Source: Mauremys mutica (lineage: Eukaryota > Chordata > Testudines > Geoemydidae). Taken from it: 64,000 bases of DNA. Shown here piece after piece: positions 1 through 11,530 of the stretch (position 1 is the first letter of the stretch; the number at the start of each line of letters is the position of its first letter). The notes under the pieces were generated by a model. The model was not told where the DNA came from. It did not search any database and was given only the letters and a program-made list of their open reading frames with translations. A program made the translations under genes and the position numbers. The DNA is taken from NCBI RefSeq assembly GCF_020497125.1, contig NC_059080.1, positions 52,083,563 to 52,147,562 of the forward strand, read 5' to 3'.

Positions 1-75
1 TTCCCCATTTATAAAATGGAGATGACAGCACATCGCTACTGCACAGGGGTGCTCGGAGGATTAATTTAGTGCCTT
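1..75 (+). repeat. MIR-type tRNA-SINE, 3' part
   Basis: The window opens in the 3' part of a tRNA-derived SINE. The phrase ttccccatttataaaatgg is followed by a short run ending in ggattaattta, as in MIR-like SINEs. The 5' part lies outside the window. The family call is by motif only. Confidence 0.5.
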
Positions 76-263
76 AGCCAGTTCTATAGGTGAGTTGTAG
101 CATAACTTAAATCCCAAGGAATGAATGGATCCTTCATCAGTTTGTATTCTCTTCCCAGATACGTAGTTTCAGCAGCAACACGGCTTCCAGTGGTGATGTT
201 TTTCATGCAACGTGCAGGTTACTGGATGAAGGATCGAGCTGGTTTAGTTATTTTGTCAGGAAG

Positions 264-266
<3 letters not shown>

Positions 267-299
<33 letters not shown>
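267..299. repeat. (TA)n microsatellite
   Basis: An uninterrupted TA dinucleotide run of about 33 bp. Open frames read through it on both strands as IYIYIY and are meaningless. Confidence 0.95.
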
Positions 300-302
<3 letters not shown>

Positions 303-1794
303 GGAAGGTTGCATGTGTGTCATGACAACATAAGGTATTTTAGTAGCAGTGTATTCTCCATAATCACGTGTGCTTTGTCTATCAGAGAAGTATCTGCTAT
401 ACAAACCCTATGATTCACAGACCCAGGTCCTCACCTGGCGTGAGTCAATATGGCTCCACTAAAATGAATGCAGCTACATCAATTTAAAACTCCTAAGGAT
501 CAAGCCCACAAGTTTTAAGGCCAGATGGGTGCAGGATGATAATCTAACCTGACCTTTTCCATATGACAGGTCATAGAATTTCAGCCAGTGAGTCTCTTTT
601 TTTCATAAAACATTCCACTTCTAAGGAAAATTCAGGCAGAAATATTCATCCCAGTTATAAAGGGCTGGTCAGGAAACAATGAAACTCAATGTCAATGAAA
701 CTCAATTAAACGTTTCTATGGGAAAAAAGGGATGAAATATTCATGCAAATTTTTCATCAATGCTCTGTCCCATTTTTTGGCTAGCTCTGGTCCTGCTCTC
801 CTTTCAGCCTTTACACCGCTGACTTTTTCTAAGGGACCGTGCTTCCAAGCGACGAATTTCCCATTGGATGCTGCAAGGCAACCTAATTTAGTATTCTATA
901 CTCTTCACTTCCCCAAGCAATTTAAAGCTTCCCCATCCCACCCCATTTTTCACATGCAGATAACAATCTGAAGTGTCTTGGCACAATGACATTTATTGAG
1001 AAGGAATAGATCCATTGTGCCAAGACCCCTGCAGAGAGAATGTAAATTGCAATCCACTTGATGGGTTTCCCCTTCTCTCTCCTTCTCTATTTCCAATTGC
1101 TCTAAGTTACCCTTAATGTTTCTAACCTCTCTAGTTTACCTTTGCCAATTGGAGAGAGTGTTTATTGACAAATCTCAATTACTGTAAAGCTCTTAAGGGG
1201 GACAGGGAGGGGAAGCCGCCTGCTGTGTGTATGCAGACTTTGAAACAAAGGCCTCCTCCACACCAGCGCTCAGCTGTTGACAAATCACATTCTTTGGGCC
1301 ATCCAAACTCAGTTTCATGAAGATGCTGAGAGGCATCATTTAAAGGTGACCTAGACAGAGATCAGTTTGGCCCAGTGCTCTGCCTTGCTGTTTTTTCCTG
1401 GGCAGAGAAGGCCTGAAAGGGACAAAGAATTTATTTGGTGCTTTCAGAAGTCAAAGTCAGGTCTTGTCTACCCAACTCTCCCTGAGAGACTCTCTGAAAC
1501 ACTGCAGACCTCTACTAGGTCTGTAATTAGAGCTGGGTGGAACATTTTCCCCAAAATGCCTTGTTTCATCAAAGCCAAAACATTCAGAAGAGCTTAATTG
1601 GTTTTCATGAAACTTGAATCAGGAAGGTTTTTGGGTCCAGAGAGAGAGGTGATGTGAAAAACACCTTTATTCACCAAAAATGCATATATAAAATGTTGTA
1701 AAACATTAAATATTATATATTACAATATAGTTTCAGGAAGGAATCAAGAGAATCCCACTCCCTGCAAACATCACACATCACCAAAAGCTCTGAC
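300..1794. other. No recognised feature
   Basis: AT-moderate sequence with short chance open frames only. A MITE-like end resembling agagctggg occurs near 1531, but I could not find its partner end. The phrase around 1448-1495 (ggtcttgtctacccaac) recurs loosely at 2030-2080, so an old duplication or an unknown repeat may flank the CR1 scrap. Confidence 0.4.
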
Positions 1795-1990
1795 GGTAAG
1801 CTGGCATGGGATAACAGGGAAGGCCCTCTTATGGATCAGTAATTGGTTACAAGATAGGAAACAAGGGTAGGAATAAATGGTCAGTTTTCAGAAAGGAGAG
1901 AGGTAAACAGCAGGATCCCCCATGGATCTGTCCTGGGACCTGTGTTATTCAACAAATTCATGAATGAGCTGGAAAAGGGTGTGAACAGTG
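1795..1990 (+). pseudogene. CR1 LINE fragment, RT motif-B region
   Basis: On the plus strand this decodes, with stops, to a CR1 reverse-transcriptase segment. The readable core is [18 protein letters not shown], matching the CR1 block [18 protein letters not shown] just before the FADD catalytic motif. Only about 65 codons remain, with no 3' tail and at least one in-frame stop. It is an old dead fragment. The same protein block is seen in the younger copies at 49.0-51.9 kb and 58.5-59.5 kb. Confidence 0.7.
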
Positions 1991-2685
1991 AAGGTGCTGA
2001 AAGGGGCATTTGCTGCTTGTTTTTCATAAGGCAAAGTCGGGTCTTTTCTGCCCAGCTCTCCCTGGCAAACCAAACACATCAAATGCAGCCATATCTTTGG
2101 AGTTCCTAGAAAAAAGGACATCCTGATTCCATTGCTTTCCTACAGTAAATAGCTCCCAGCACATTATATTCAGAAGAGCATTAGATTAAATAGATAGACA
2201 GATAGATGACATAGGTTTCAACAAAATAGGAAGTACAATTCTTGTTACAGTTTCATAAAGCTCGACAGAAGATCACATCAGCAACTGGTTAAAAAGCAGC
2301 CTGTGAAGAACACACCACCTTAGCTTTCCCAGGTTGTAATGTAGCCACACATGCAGCTTAGCAAATAATTTTTTTCAGATGGGGTAGCATAGGGAGGATT
2401 TATGGGCTGGCTTTAAGTAACTGTAGCCTGGATAGGTGAAGCAAGGCTTATGGCCAAAGAACTGGGGCCTGAGCCTCTACAGTCTTGCACCTCGTTTAGC
2501 TAACTATACTTCTCCAAAGTGCTGTAAAATGCTGACAGAAAAATCAACTGAGATTTTCAAGGCAGAGGACAGTAGAGCTGGTTGAAAAATACCAATTACT
2601 TTTCCAGGGATATTGTGGAAAAGAAATCATCATTTTTGTTTCTGTCAAAATTTTCTGTGAAATTTTTTCCATTTTTGATGGAAAA

Positions 2686-2691
2686 TTATTA

Positions 2692-2734
<43 letters not shown>
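2686..2734. repeat. (TTA)n microsatellite
   Basis: A tandem ATT/TTA run of about 49 bp inside the AT-rich MITE interior. Confidence 0.95.
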
Positions 2735-2889
2735 TACTTTTGAAAGTTGTTTTGAATTATTTTTTATGGGGAAGGTTTGGTTAAAATGCTTGATTTTTTT
2801 CAAAACCTGTTCTCAGTAATACCCAGATTTTAGTAAAACTTTGAACCCAAACCTGAAAATATTTTACTAACCATTTTTCAGCTTCTGTG

Positions 2890-4625
2890 TTTGTATTGAA
2901 AAAACAGAATATGTTGCCATTGACACTTTCCCTCATAGATTTCCACCAGAACTTCAACAACCACCACCCATCAATTAAACTCTCACTGGAACACTTCCAT
3001 GCTAGCATCAACTTCCCAGACACTATAATCAGCTTCAACAATGGTACCCTACAGACAATGATAGATAAGAAACCCATGGACCACCACACCTACCTTCATA
3101 GATCCAGTAACCACTCAAAATGCACCAAGAAATCTGTTATCTACAGCCAAGCTCTTAGATATCACAGAATATGCTCTGAGAAGAAAGTCTTGGATATACA
3201 CCTTTAACATCTTAAAACACTTCAAAACCCGCCTTCACCAAACAAGGAAACTCAACCAGAGAAATAGATTGCATCATAGAATGGGCCACCCAAATACACT
3301 GAGAGAACGTGCTTCAATCCAGAAATAAAATCCCCTCCGACCACACACACCCCTACCTGTCACCTACTGCCCCACCCTGGAACCCATACAGGGTATCACC
3401 AAACAACTACAACCCACACTCGATGGGAACCTCATCCTGAAATAAATCTTTCCTGAACCCCCATTTTGGGCCTTCGAAAAACCTCCCAACCTCATCATCA
3501 GAAGCAAGCTCCCCACAGACCAGGACATACCAACTCAAAGCAGCACCAGACCCTTCCAGAAAAACCTGCAGACATCTCTCCACTGCTACAATGCCTGGCA
3601 CCATCCACAAAACCCCTTTCAAGATCCATGGGTCCTACATATGCTTATTACAACATGCATAAACATCATGAGAGTCTTCCATTTGGAGAGGCTCACACCC
3701 AAGCACCAGAAGCAACCTAGAAGTGTGGAGGGGCCCACTGGCAACTGAACCATGGCCCTGCCTCCGAGGCCCCACCCCCACTCTGCCTCTTCCCACTCTC
3801 TGTCCTGAGGCCCTGCCTGCCCAATGCTTCCTCCTCTCCATCCCCTCCCCATGCCCTCCACTCGCTCCTCTCCACCCCCTTCCCTGAATGGGGGGGCATG
3901 GCCTCATCACTCCTATGGAACTTCACTTCTGGCACTCCAAAAGTGGAGTCAGAGGGGTGACATGCATTGCATACATGGCATTTCCCCCCTGGCATGGTCA
4001 GCCTTTTTTGGGGAGGCTTAGCCTCCCCTGGCCTGTTTTACATGCCACCCATGACAACATGTGGTGCACCGCATCCAGAGCACTCAATGCCCCAACAACA
4101 ATTATGTGGGTGAAACCTGACAATCACTATACTCTTCAATGAGTTCACACACAAAAATGATAAAAGACAATAACATCCTATCACCTGTGAGTGAACACTT
4201 TTCACAAAGTGATCACTCTGTACCTGACATACCAGACTTCAGCGTCAAAAGAAATCAGTGCAACACTTTCAAAAGACAAGTCTGGGAGCTTAAATTCATA
4301 ATTTTGCTAGACACTAACAATCATGATCTTAATAAAGACACTGGATTTATGGCTTATTCGAACAATCTGTAACCCACTGACCCCACTTTCTGTCTTATTC
4401 TAAGGGACCATTCAAGATGAGGTGGCCGATTAACACCCCTATAGTTCTATGTGCTAACTACTTATGCTAAACTATCTGATCAACTTGTATTTAGCTGTGA
4501 TACACTAAGTACCCTTTCCAGATCTGAGGAAGAGCTCTGTGTAATTTGAAAGTTTGTCTTTCTCACCAACAGAAGTTGGTTCAATAAAAGATATTACCTC
4601 ACCCACCTCTACTTTCCAATCAAAA
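2890..4625 (+). pseudogene. Decayed Penelope-like element, second PLE family
   Basis: This is an old copy of a PLE, a retroelement coding for a telomerase-like RT joined to a GIY-YIG endonuclease. Three parts survive. At 2890-3207 the frame retains SVIYSQALRYHRICS, the conserved RT thumb block also present in the younger PLE. At 3210-3660 there is decayed linker. At 4060-4372 there is the end of the GIY-YIG region with VSEHFSQSDHSV and WELKFIILLDT. Frameshifts, stops and an unrelated insertion (about 3661-4050) break it. The 3' tail (4524-4610) ends with caataaaagatattacctc, a tail type seen again at 13.5, 29.6-30.0 and 52.5-52.9 kb. It is not functional. Confidence 0.75.
3661..4050. mobile_element. 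GC-rich insertion in the old PLE, probably a MITE
   Basis: The PLE frame stops making sense near 3660 and resumes near 4055. The block between is pyrimidine-rich and much more GC-rich than its flanks, and contains gaggcttagcctcccctgg near its right end. I infer a non-autonomous DNA transposon insertion. No terminal repeats were established. Confidence 0.4.
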
Positions 4626-5035
4626 CTGTTTCTGACAAGAAGTCATTTTTTGTCAGAATTACTTTTCAACCAAAAAAGCTTTTCATTAGCTACATAATGT
4701 ATCTATCAATGTTATGGTACATATTACTTATTAAAGAAGACTATTCCCCGGATACAGCATTTATAAGTACTTTACAAAAAAGTATATACTGTCAGCGAAT
4801 ACATCTACTAACTAATGATTTTTCCACTTTAGAAAATACTTAGATCCTTAAATCTTTTTTTAAAAATCCATGAGTTAAAGGGGCTGTATTGTGATGAATA
4901 TACATGTCTTTGTTCTGGATAAGAATAATGTGTTTACATATATATGGGTAGTGTGTAATTTATATTGTTACCTATTCATTTCCTACTTACAAGTGCTTAG
5001 GTTTGCAAGATGATGGGATAGTTAACTCCAGTGTT
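4626..5035. other. No recognised feature
   Basis: AT-rich sequence; the first about 75 bp probably belong to the MITE surrounding the old PLE. No genes or further repeats recognised. Confidence 0.4.
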
Positions 5036-5048
5036 GTTACTTAGCAAC
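5036..5048. promoter_or_regulatory. RFX-like X-box half-palindrome
   Basis: GTTACTTAGCAAC has inverted GTTAC/GCAAC-like halves, as in X-box sites bound by RFX factors, but the centre departs from consensus. The same 13-mer occurs at 30516-30528. It may be chance, as no promoter or gene is visible nearby. Confidence 0.25.
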
Positions 5049-5269
5049 GTTAATTGGATTCTGAATTGAAGATTTTCTGTTTTGGAAATGGCAATAGAAC
5101 CTGTATCACTTTTAGAATTTTCAGAGCCAATGAAGTAACTTTAAAGCCATTTTCCCCATATATGGGAATATTCAAGAGCAGTGTTACTCAGTTTAGAGGG
5201 GCTTGATATTAAGATACAATTATTTATTGATCCCAGGCCTCTCTCTTCTATTACCGATAATAATTTCTT

Positions 5270-5400
5270 TTCATTTTACAGATGAGCCACCGAAGCATTA
5301 AGTGACAATAGGTCAGTAGCAGAATAAGGAACATAATGCGAGTTTCCTGCCTGCCAGGTCAATGCCCTCTTCTACAGTGCACCACATCACCTCTTTACGA
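5270..5400 (-). repeat. Degenerate MIR-type SINE
   Basis: Starts after cattttacagatgagc and runs to caatgccctcttctacagtgcaccac, which matches the layout of an antisense MIR (oligo-pyrimidine start, central domain, decayed tRNA-like end). Heavily diverged. Confidence 0.45.
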
Positions 5401-5712
5401 GGCTGAGCTGACCAGAGGCCAGGGACTGCACTGCAGTTGGTCATGGTGACCGCTCTGTCACTCCTGAAGGGCAGACTGTTGCAACGTGCTCACCCTCTTT
5501 CCCTGTGCATCTCACGTGACCCAGACCTCCCAGCCACCGCAGCTCTTCCTTGCTCCTCAGCAAGGCTTCTCTGCTCCTTCTGCTCACTAGAGCCTAGTCT
5601 CCACTGTGGTATTTGGGGATTTCCCACTCTGAGGACAGGCTAGGGACATTGGGAGTTGTAACGGGGGGCAGTGTTGCCTAGTGGATCAAGCACCAAACTG
5701 GGACTCACATGT

Positions 5713-6156
5713 AGAGCTGGGCAAAATTTGTCAGGCTCAACTATTTTTCACTAAAAAATGCAGATTTGGGTCACCTGAAACATTTCATGAATTCCTGCTG
5801 AATATGCCAAAGTGTTTCTGTTGAAAACAAAACAACAAATCTGAAAAAAACCCAGAAACGTTTCATTTCGACAGATTCAAAACAAGATGTTTAGATTTTT
5901 TTTATTTGAAATTACTTTGTTTTGAAATTTGCTGCCTTTTCATTTTAAAAAGTTAAAAAAACCCTCAACCTGAAACAAAAAGTTTATTTTCATTGTTGAA
6001 TAAAACACTCCATTTGTCCCAAAACAATATTTTCCCCCAACTTCTCAATTCACTCCATTTTTTTTAAATGATTGCTCTGGGGCAAGCAAAACACTTTCAA
6101 AAATATATTTTTTGGCTCACTCAGCAAATCAGAAAATCAGTTATTTGCACAGCTCT
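5713..6156. mobile_element. MITE with AGAGCTGGGCAAA-type inverted ends
   Basis: The left end is agagctgggcaaaat and the right end is the reverse complement of agagctgtgcaaat. The interior is AT-rich with phrases such as ctgaaacatttcatga. It interrupts the SINE head. The ends fit a hAT-like MITE, but no clean 8-bp duplication was found. Confidence 0.6.
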
Positions 6157-6605
6157 GTTCAGGAGACGTGAGTACTACTCCCGACTCTGCCACTGGCTTG
6201 CTGGGTGACCTTGGACAAATCACAGCATCTCTCTGTGCTTCAGTTTCCCCATCTGTAAAACAGGGATAATGATATTGACCTCCCTTTGTAAATTGCTTTG
6301 TGATCTACTGATGAAAAGAGCTAAGACCTGGTGTACACTATAAATTTAGGTCGACATAAGTCACATTAAGTCAATTTAATAAAGTATGTGTCTACACTAC
6401 CGAGTCCCTTCCACCAACCTAAGTGGCCTGTAAAGTCGACTTCTGTACTTCACCTCCACGAGAGGCATAGCGCTTGATTCGACATCCCCGGATTGACATG
6501 GGGATACTGTAGACACTGTGTTGTGTAATTTGAATTAATTGGCCTCCAGGAAGTGTCCCACAGTGCTCCGCTCTGACCACTCTGGAGAGCACTTTCAACT
6601 CCACA

Positions 6606-8316
6606 GACATGCCGCTTCTATGAGGAGCTGCATGAGATTCTCAGCGACGACCCTACCACTACCCCAAAATGCTCTGTGGATACCTCCCAGGAGCCCTAGG
6701 TGACCTCAAGCAACAACGAGGAGGACACTGTTGCTGAGGAAGAGGAGGAGAAGGAGGAGGAGAATGTAAGTCAGGCAAGTGGAGGATCCATTCTCCCAGA
6801 CAGCCAAGAACTGTTTTTAACCCTGGAGTCCATCCCTTCACAGGACCAGTTGGCAGTGGAGCATGATGCTGTGGAAGGCACCTTTGGAGAGTACACATTT
6901 CCAGTCAAACTGTAGGGGTTATATGCTATTATTTTTAATATTTAATCTGAACAAAAAAGTAGATGTAGTGGGTATCGGTGGCCACTCCAGCTACACAGAG
7001 GGTTCTTTCAGAAAAAGAATGTTTATGTGCATGAAATCCTCCATGGAGATCTAAAGGAAGCTTTCATGGAGGTACTCTGCAATCCTTTGCAGAATGTTTC
7101 TGGGAAGGGCTGCCTTATTTTGTCCACCATGGTAAGACACTTTCCCGCGCCACTCAAGTATTAACTCTTCTGGCATCATTGCGGCACACAGCATTGCAGT
7201 ACAAGGACCAGGTCTGTACCCAGACACATGCAGCATCTGCTCCCTTTCCGCCTCTGTTACCCTCAGGAGAGTGATATCACATAGGGTCACGTAGGGGAAA
7301 TGGGGGAAGTTTTCAATGCTAGCTCATAAACCGCAAACAATTCAACAAGTAATCTGCCCCCAGTATGGTGAAATCTGGGTCACACAACCACTCTTCTCCG
7401 AGTGTACCAGGGTTGTGGTTGGAAGGTATCACTGTGTATTGCAAGCAACACTGAAAAAAAGGGGAGAGATGGCAGCCTCCTGTTTGTCTCCCTCCCTCCC
7501 CAGCCTGGTGCCGCTTTTGTAAAAAACAAACTATCTGGGGGACTTTACACTGGTGCCTGTCCTCAAGCACCATCCAGGTTGCTAAGGGAAAGGGGGCTTT
7601 TCCGAAGTTCTAACCTATGGTCCCAAGGATGTCTTCACGAAAGCAGCAGCACAAGACCTTTCGCCCATGCCTTGTGGCCTTACTCACCATGGCTGTAGCA
7701 GCAAACCAACTCTTGTAGTGCCCAGCGGTTGTGATTACGTTGTAACTTGAAGTGAAGTATGTTGAGGGGTGTTTTTAAATTTAAAAATTAATCTTGCACC
7801 AGAAACAATGTATGCACTGTCAATGCTATCCTTGGGCTTTCAATTCCTTGCAGCTGAAATCTTGTCTGTAGGTGCATCCTCCACGCTGGGACAGAGACTT
7901 TCCCAGATTAGAAGCTGGAAAAAGAAGACTCGGGAGGACATGTTCAATGAGTTAATGCACACCTACAAGAGTGACAAGACAGAGCTCAGAGGATTACACT
8001 GTCTGAGAACCAGGACATGGAGGACAGGAGAGCATGCAGGAAACCAGAGTGTGCCACACAGGATGAGATGCTGCAGATTATGTGGGAGCAATCAGACATG
8101 TTGAGGCATCTGGCTGAGGTTCAAGAAAGGCAGCTGGATGCTAGAGTCCCTCTGCAGCCTATGCTGAACCTGCTGCCATCATTGCCAAGTTCCACATCCT
8201 CCTCCCCAAAACGTCTTATGAGGAGGGGGAGAGGGGGAGAAGTTTGGTATCCCTTGCACTCAACTCCTGGGGAGGGTACAAGAGGGATCAGAAGGTGCTC
8301 ATTCCCACACCTTTGA
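6606..8316 (+). pseudogene. Harbinger Myb-like accessory protein, broken
   Basis: In PIF/Harbinger transposons this protein binds the termini through a Myb/SANT domain and brings the transposase to DNA and the nucleus. Visible pieces, in order, start with RFYEELHEILSDDP (end of the SANT region) from about 6610. An acidic EEEEEKEEEN run and LPDSQELFLTLESIPSQ follow (6719-6850). A second exon begins after an acceptor-like ttccttgcag at 7853, with STLGQRLSQIRSWKKKTRED. The C-terminus lies around 8017-8316 with QSDMLRHLAEVQERQLDARV. Defects are an early stop (QEP*), loss of most of the SANT domain, and a frame change between 7985 and 8017. The assignment comes from recognising these phrases as the common transposon-derived Myb/SANT family. 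Confidence 0.8.
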
Positions 8317-8639
8317 TTGTTATTGCAGTGCATCTGTAAGCAAGCTTTCCTTTTTTCTCCTCCCAAGTGTTATCAACCCTTTTGCCCCAGGTTAACTTAC
8401 ACAAAGACAGCAAAGAAAAGTGTTTGTGAGCATAATAAAACTTAACGGATTGAGGAGAAAAGGCTCTTTATTTATTCAACACATGGTGGTTACTGGGGAT
8501 GGAGTTTATAGGGGAGAAAATGCAGTGCAGAGGACAGTTTGGTAAGGAACACCACAGATAAGTGTCACATTACTCTGGCTCATTGCTGAAACTGGTTTTC
8601 AAAGCCTCATGGAAACGCAGAGCCCCTCAGCGTGCTCTT

Positions 8640-9633
8640 CTTATTGCCCTGGTGTCTGCTGGCTCAAAATTGGCTGCCAGGAGATTTGCCTCAAGCCCTC
8701 CCTCGGTGGAAACTTTTCTTCCTTTGTTTCACAGATATTATGGAGCACACAGCAGGCAGCAATAACAATGGGGATACTGCTTTCACTGAGATCTAACCTA
8801 GTAAGCAAACAACACCATTATCCTTTTCTATGTCCAAAGGCATATTCCACCACCATTCTGCACTTGCTCAGCCTGTGGTTAAACCGGCCCTTACTGCTGT
8901 CCAGTCTGCCTGTGTATGCTTTCAGGAGCCATGGGAGCAAGGGGTAGACTGGGTCTCCCAGGATAACGACTGGCATTTCAACATCACCAATGGTTTTTTT
9001 GCTGTCTGGAAAGAAAGGACTTCCTGGCAGCTTTCTGAACAGACGGTGTTCCCAAAGATTCATACGCTATGTGCCTTTCCCGACCATCCCACACTGATGT
9101 GATCCACCAGTGCTTACCACCCTTTTGGAAAGGTGGTCTGGTGCCAAGACAGGGATATGCATTCCATCTATCGCCCAACTACAGTTAGGGAACCCCATCG
9201 TGGCGAAACCATCCACTATATCCTGCACATTGCCCAGAGTCACTACCCTTCTTAGCAGAAGTCTGTTGATGACCCTGAAAACTTGGATCACAACAGATCC
9301 CATGGTAGATTTACCTATTCCAAATTGATTCCCCGCTGACCGGTAGCAGTTTGGCATTGCAAGCTTCCATAGAGCTATTGTCACTCACTTCTCCACTGTC
9401 AGAGTAGTTCTCATTTTAGTATTGCTGTGCTTCAGGGCTCGGGAAAGCTCTTCACACAGTTCCTGGAAAGTGGCCTTACACATTCGAAAGTTCTGCAGCC
9501 ACTGCTCATCATCCCATAGCTGCATAATGATGCAGTCCCACCAGTCAGTGCTTGTTTCCCAAGCCCAGAGACAGCACTCAACCATGTCAAGGTGATGTGT
9601 GCCAGCAACTGCAAATTGTTCTGCTTGTGGCAT
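8640..9633 (-). pseudogene. PIF/Harbinger DDE transposase, broken
   Basis: This enzyme cuts and rejoins Harbinger ends at TWA targets and is the ancestor of vertebrate HARBI1. The minus strand stays in one frame from 9633 to about 8640. The helix-turn-helix region has WKLAMPNCYRSAGNQFG. The first catalytic Asp lies in WAIDGMHIPVLAP, the second in VILGDPVYPLLPWLLKAY, and the catalytic Glu in VVEYAFGHRKG. A C-terminal CCVLHNICETKEE block ends the readable part. Two or more in-frame stops (after TLTVEK, after MVGKGT, after HRKG) and a deletion before the second Asp inactivate it. It converges with the Myb-like gene. Confidence 0.88.
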
Positions 9634-10171
9634 TATATTGTTCTGTGTGGTGGCTCCTGTACTGGCTGTGTATATACAGCAGGATAAGGTGCGAGGTGCA
9701 TGAAATACTCACAACAATAACAGTGTACAGCTGAGCGGGGTTCATGCTTACTGTGCTATGGCGATTGCACGGGTAACCCAGGCTTGCGAAAAAAGGGCTT
9801 AGTTTGTTTGCCATTGATTTCAGGGAGGGAGGGAAGTGCATCATGGGAGGCTAATTTCATGTTCCCATAACCAGCCCGTGCCAATGTTTTGGTCCCATAA
9901 GGCATTGCAATCCCAACCCAAAATTCCACTTGGCTACATGCACTGTGGGATAGCTAACCACAGTGCAGTGCTCTGTGCGTCGATGCAAGCCCTGCTAGTG
10001 AGGATGCACTCCCCCGACACAATGAGCATAGTGTGGACATGCAAGAGCGACTTGCTTAAATTGGATGAGATCTTGCATGTCCACACTGTGCTCGATTTCC
10101 ACTTACATGATGTCAACTTCACTTTGTAGTGTAGACAAACCATAAGTGTTAGTGTTATTAATGCAGGCAGC

Positions 10172-11349
10172 TCAGAGTCTGCTGCTAGTGGGTTCAGCCT
10201 CACTGTGATTGGGCGTGCAGCAGCTCGAGGGATTTGTTGCTCAACAGTGAGTAGACAGATGACACCTGAAATCCTTCAGCGAAACTTTTTTTTTGAAGAA
10301 ACATGGCTTCATATCAAAACAACTATTCCAGCTGGCCTGAGGAGGGTGGGGAATGAACTGGCAATGATGGGTTGGTTGACAGAGTATGGAAGCGGTGAGT
10401 AGTTGAGGCATCCATGTTTAATTTGGGCCAGTATTTTGGAGGTAGTAGCCAGTCACAGAAGAGTTAGCAATATAGGGACAGATTTCAAATGAGCTCAGCA
10501 TCTGCCTCATAATGGGAGCTTCAGGGTACAGTGCTGAAACGGGACCTGAGGCCTCCCAAAAACCTGCCCCCAGTTGTGGGTGCTGAGCACTTGGAAATGT
10601 GCATACTGCTATTGAGTTATTGAGCATACTGCTATAGCTTTACAAATATTAATGTGATTATTTCAAGCAATATGTAAATCATGGTGCTCTGATTGGCTGC
10701 TCATGGCTCCCACCTACCAGACAGCAGCGATTTACCTGATACAGGACTACAGAGAAGCTACCTTAACTGTGGATCAATAATTGCACAGCATCCCTGCATC
10801 TGATTCCATTTCACCATAATTATTTATAATCTTGAGTTTAGTGGAACGGAGGTCCTTTTAAAGTAAGCTATGCAACTGATGGGAGAGTCAAAATTGTTCT
10901 GAAAAAGAGCCATTCATATAATCCTTGCAGCCTGATGGGAATATAGAGTAAAAATTGAATGCATAGCATAGAGCCTAGCCAGCCATTTCAAAGCATCAAA
11001 TATTTTATTCAACACTGTCACATTTGTAAAGGAGTTGAAATAGCCTAGAAGGAATGTTATTTTCTTCTGTTAGGTGAACCAAATGACACAGCTTCTGAAC
11101 CAAGCTGCTACTTCCGGAAATTGAACCGATTAGGATGTATCATGGGTACGTTAACCCTATTTAATTCAAAGAACTTCTACAGTAAAATCTTCTAAGGCTA
11201 TAGTTTGTGATATATCGCAAAAATTAGGCTTTTAAATTATTGTGTATAACTGCTGACTCATATCCTATTTTGGGAAACCATACAATTTCAGTCAGAACCC
11301 ATCATTTCACGAGAATGGAACAAAACAAGAGAATAAAAAGGATCTCTAT
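10172..11349. other. No recognised feature
   Basis: Single-copy-looking sequence with no repeat family, RNA gene or credible exon that I can name. Confidence 0.4.
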
Positions 11350-11530
11350 GAAAAAGTCGTAGATTTTTAAGGCTGGAAGAGACCATTTTGATCATCTAAT
11401 CTGATCCCCTGCATTACGCAAGCCAGAGAATTTCCTCCAGTGATTTCACCATCAATAACTTGTCACTGAACTAAAGCCGTCCTCTTAAGAAGACATCCTA
11501 TCTAGATTTAAAAACTTCATGCGGTGAAGA
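11350..11530 (-). repeat. Old CR1-class 3' end relic
   Basis: The phrases ggctggaagagaccatttt and gatcatctaatctgatcccc match the antisense 3' end of an old CR1 subfamily. Similar relics occur near 25.9 and 30.3 kb. No coding part remains. Confidence 0.65.

Larger units (their letters stand above)
2574..4700. mobile_element. Old MITE-like element holding a PLE insertion
   Basis: The left end reads agagctggttgaaaaat, and the right side, after the PLE, has cttttcaaccaaaaaagctt, which is roughly its reverse complement. The AT-rich interior (phrases like gaaaattttttcc) matches other MITE relics in the window. The PLE at 2890-4625 appears to have landed inside it. The ends are degenerate and no target duplication was found. 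Confidence 0.35.
6325..10142. mobile_element. PIF/Harbinger DNA transposon, full length but dead
   Basis: A 3.8 kb element flanked by a 3-bp duplication TAA (6322-6324 and 10143-10145), inserted in the SINE tail. The left terminus has ctggtgtacacta and the right terminus is the reverse complement of tggtttgtctacacta. It contains the two genes of animal Harbingers facing each other: a Myb-like DNA-binding accessory gene on + and a DDE transposase on -. Both carry stops and deletions, so it cannot move alone. Related ends flank MITEs at 22.0, 27.5, 44.8 and 54.4 kb. Confidence 0.85.
5661..10171 (+). mobile_element. tRNA-derived SINE split by two insertions
   Basis: Three separated pieces read as one sauropsid Pol III SINE. 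The tRNA-like head is at about 5661-5712 (gtgttgcctagtggatcaag). The middle is at 6157-6324 (cagtttccccatctgtaaaa, then ctttgtgatctactgatgaa). The short tail is at 10143-10171 (taagtgttagtgttattaat). The gaps are filled by a MITE (5713-6156) and a Harbinger transposon (6325-10142). The order and orientation of the pieces match an intact copy, so the SINE came first. Confidence 0.7.

Noticed and set aside
6700..6915. Acidic E-rich frame as a host nuclear protein exon
   Set aside because: LPDSQELFLTLE and its place inside TAA-flanked Harbinger ends identify it as the transposon's Myb-like accessory gene.
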